Positions 14,968 through 16,929 of a stretch of DNA of 16,929 bases are shown here, in pieces (positions within the stretch are counted from its first letter, which is position 1; each line of letters begins with the position of its first letter). This DNA is from Ruminococcaceae bacterium UBA2806 (lineage in GTDB: Bacteria > Bacillota > Clostridia > Oscillospirales > Acutalibacteraceae), in the NCBI GenBank assembly GCA_002351795.1, contig DEHG01000112.1, positions 1-16,929 of the forward strand. Direction: 5' to 3'. Both the position numbers and the translations under genes were made by a program. Under the pieces are notes generated by a model. The model was given only the letters and a program-made list of their open reading frames with translations, was not told the DNA's origin and made no database searches.

Positions 14968-16548
14968 ATGTGGAAGAAAAAGAATGAGAATGACCCAAAT
15001 GTACTGAAACTTATAAAAAAAAGGTCGCTGGGAACGTTAAGGCGCAAGATCGGACGATTCCTGCTTGTTGTCGGTTCTCTCGTATTACAGATAATGCTGT
15101 TTGTAACAATTACGGATATGCTTAGCGAGAATGAACCGCTGTTTGCCATTTTTATGTTTTTATTCATAATGATAATGTTCTTTTATCTGTTCAGATGCGA
15201 TATGGACGCCTCTTCAAAGCTGACATGGCTTGTTCTGATGTTCATGTTTCCCGTTCAGGTCTCGATAATGCTGTGGATAACTCAAAAGCATATCGGACAC
15301 CGTAAAATTGAAAAGAGTCTGAATACGCTGATACATGACAGTAAAGACAAGATCGTGCAAAATGAGGATGTCATAAAAGATCCGGATATCGTATCGACGG
15401 GTACGGACGACCTTTGCAGATATCTGAATAACAGCGGCTGTTTCCCTATCTATAACAATACCGAAGTAACATATTTTCCGATGGGCGAGGATAAATTCAG
15501 CGCTATGCTTGAGGAACTGAAAAAAGCCGAGAAATTCATCTTTATGGAATATTTCATAATAGACGAGGGCTATATGTGGGGCAGCATACTGAAGATACTT
15601 GCAGATAAGGCGGCGGCAGGAGTTGACGTCCGTGTCATGTATGACGGAATGTGTGAGCTTTCAACGCTTACGGCGGATTATCCCAGACGTATGGAAAAGC
15701 TTGGGATAAAGTGCAAGGTATTTTCCCGCATATACCCGATTGCATCTACTCATTATAATTTCCGTGACCACAGAAAGATCCTTGTAATTGACGGCAAGAC
15801 TGCATTCAACGGCGGTGTGAATCTTGCGGATGAATATATAAACAAGCGTGTGCGTTTCGGACACTGGAAGGATACGGCTGTAATGCTAAAAGGCGAGGCT
15901 GTTGACAGCTTTACGCTGATGTTTTTGCAAATGTGGAACCTTAAAGAAAAGGAAGCGCATTTCGATGAATTCCTTCACCTTTCCCAGCCCGTTAAAAGCA
16001 ATGGTTATGTAATGCCCTACTGTGACAATCCCCTTGACGGATACAAAGTCGGTGAGAATGTTTATATGGACATACTCAATCGTGCAAAAAGCTATGTATA
16101 CATAATGACGCCATATCTGATACTTGACAACGAGCTTGAATCGGCGCTGAAATTTGCCGCACAGAGAGGTATAGATGTAAGGCTCATTCTTCCGGGCATA
16201 CCCGATAAAAAGGGCGCATATGCCCTGGCGAAATCGCATTACAAGTATCTTATAAGATCGGGCATAAAGCTGTATGAATACACACCGGGCTTTGTTCATG
16301 CAAAGGTATTTGTTTCTGATGATATAAAGGCTGTTGTAGGAACGATAAACCTTGATTACAGAAGTCTTTATCATCATTTTGAATGTGCGACATATATGTA
16401 CAAGACAGACTGTATAAAGGACATAAAGGAAGATTACATAAGCACACTTGAAAAGTGCATGGAAGTTACCGAAGAAACGATAAAAAAGGACAAGCATGCC
16501 TACAAGGTCAGAGGCACGCTTATGAAGCTGATAGCACCGCTCATGTAA
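14968..16548 (+). CDS. cls: Cardiolipin synthase (phospholipase D type)
   Basis: This 526-residue membrane enzyme would join two phosphatidylglycerol molecules into cardiolipin and glycerol. Three membrane helices lie at about 31-50, 57-75 and 86-104, the N-terminal region typical of bacterial Cls. Two phospholipase D motifs supply the active site: HRKILVIDG (His268, Lys270, Asp275) followed by FNGGVNLADEY, and HAKVFVSDD (His444, Lys446, Asp451) followed by VGTINLDYRSL. Between them lie the family's IYPI and WKDTAVML segments. The start ATG 14968 follows AGAGGAGA (14953-14960) by 7 nt. Length fits Firmicutes Cls, somewhat longer than the E. coli ClsA. It may be expressed by read-through from the Nudix operon, because no clear promoter is seen in the 75-nt gap. 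Confidence 0.94.
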   Translation: MWKKKNENDPNVLKLIKKRSLGTLRRKIGRFLLVVGSLVLQIMLFVTITDMLSENEPLFAIFMFLFIMIMFFYLFRCDMDASSKLTWLVLMFMFPVQVSIMLWITQKHIGHRKIEKSLNTLIHDSKDKIVQNEDVIKDPDIVSTGTDDLCRYLNNSGCFPIYNNTEVTYFPMGEDKFSAMLEELKKAEKFIFMEYFIIDEGYMWGSILKILADKAAAGVDVRVMYDGMCELSTLTADYPRRMEKLGIKCKVFSRIYPIASTHYNFRDHRKILVIDGKTAFNGGVNLADEYINKRVRFGHWKDTAVMLKGEAVDSFTLMFLQMWNLKEKEAHFDEFLHLSQPVKSNGYVMPYCDNPLDGYKVGENVYMDILNRAKSYVYIMTPYLILDNELESALKFAAQRGIDVRLILPGIPDKKGAYALAKSHYKYLIRSGIKLYEYTPGFVHAKVFVSDDIKAVVGTINLDYRSLYHHFECATYMYKTDCIKDIKEDYISTLEKCMEVTEETIKKDKHAYKVRGTLMKLIAPLM

Positions 16549-16567
16549 GTTTATACAGGCACATAAC

Positions 16568-16628
16568 AAAACAGGTATCATGTGTTAAGCTCCTGCAAGG
16601 AAGTACTTAACGCATTGATACCTGTTTT
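16568..16628. terminator. Long hairpin after cls, probable bidirectional terminator
   Basis: Arms 16568-16580 (AAAACAGGTATCA) and 16616-16628 pair perfectly over 13 bp. The pairing continues with 16581-16589 against 16606-16614 (one G-U pair), with T16615 bulged, giving about 22 bp. The loop itself contains TCCT/AGGA (16591-16594 with 16598-16601). A-rich and T-rich ends flank the stem on both sides, so it could stop transcription from either direction. The length is more than a simple terminator needs, so it could also be a small mobile palindrome used as a terminator. Confidence 0.75.
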
Positions 16629-16710
16629 AATTATACCCTGAATCCGTGAAATTCGATTTTAAATATGCATTTATATCGCATCAGAATGACGTTTTTTTGA
16701 AAAAACATTA

Positions 16711-16929
16711 TCACCAAACAGGTGCAATTTTTATCAGCATCCTGTAAAATATCTTTGCTGCGCTGTGGCAGCAGTAAGCCTCTTTCATGCCCGCCACAAG
16801 GAGACACCCTCTTTCCCAAGGCGGCGCAGAGCCTGCGCTCCCTTAATAACCATAGTCTGAGGTTTTCACCCGGTAGGTGCATTTTGTTGTGGTAATCCGG
16901 TAATTTTTCATTGCTGCCTTGCGGCAGCA
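16711..16929. repeat. Degenerate direct repeat with about 155-bp period, each copy with two hairpins
   Basis: The 381 bases after cls contain no gene. Positions 16711-16773 and 16866-16929 are diverged copies. Both start TCACC, pass AGGTGCA nine bases later (16720 and 16875) and end in a TTGCTGC...GGCAGCA palindrome (16755-16773 and 16911-16929). In each copy CACC/GGTG arms and TGCTGC/GCAGCA arms remain able to pair while loops differ (TTTGG or CGGTA type; GCTGTG or CTTGCG). The second copy ends exactly at the window edge, so further units may follow. The intervening 16774-16865 is GC-richer and non-coding in appearance. Confidence 0.45.

Noticed and set aside
15886..16581. 231-codon frame antisense to cls
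   Set aside because: It lies opposite conserved phospholipase D motifs and shows no features of its own.
16631..16882. 83-codon minus-strand frame after cls
   Set aside because: It runs through the direct repeat and has no recognisable protein features.
16711..16929. CRISPR array
   Set aside because: There are only two diverged copies at 155-bp period, far longer than CRISPR spacing, and no cas genes.

Overview
This window most likely comes from a Gram-positive gut or rumen Clostridium of the Ruminococcus/Oscillospiraceae type. I infer this from the AT-leaning base composition, the strong Shine-Dalgarno sequences, the use of TTG starts, the TGn-extended -10 promoters, and protein families typical of that group. 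No marker gene proves the genus. There are no rRNA or tRNA genes, transposases or CRISPR arrays. The window is chromosomal-looking, with housekeeping operons around one unusual signalling locus.

Layout. (1) Positions 117-2893: a three-gene operon for a DJ-1/PfpI protein, 5-formyltetrahydrofolate cyclo-ligase and the MltG endolytic transglycosylase, with its own promoter and a bidirectional-looking terminator. (2) Positions 2905-8403: two large, divergently transcribed signalling genes sharing a 258-bp control region. The minus-strand gene joins an ECF-sigma-like cytoplasmic half, through one membrane helix, to an unknown external domain. The plus-strand gene encodes a 1121-residue soluble protein in which a degenerate STAND-type ATPase module, a long TPR-like helical region and a GAF-like domain precede an intact GGDEF diguanylate cyclase domain. 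(3) Positions 8215-8824: a 610-bp non-coding stretch holding a strong terminator, an interspersed repeat of the kind that reads CHSE..EES, a composite palindromic element and the promoter of the next gene. (4) Positions 8825-9847: a monocistronic ROK-family glucokinase gene with its own terminator. (5) Positions 9883-14931: a five-gene operon for IlvA threonine ammonia-lyase, a membrane-anchored transglutaminase-like protein, RidA, a duplicated HPP-like membrane protein with an acidic tail, and a NudC-like Nudix hydrolase. (6) Positions 14968-16628: a cardiolipin synthase gene and a long hairpin terminator. (7) Positions 16629-16929: non-coding sequence with a degenerate direct repeat of about 155-bp period that runs off the window.

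How the genes work together. IlvA releases reactive enamine/imine intermediates that RidA hydrolyses, so their co-transcription makes sense. MltG, the external transglutaminase-like protein and cardiolipin synthase all act at the envelope. The divergent pair is the part most likely to hold something undescribed: a membrane-tethered sigma-like sensor beside a c-di-GMP synthase whose ATPase module has lost its P-loop. That the two work as one system is inference from position only.
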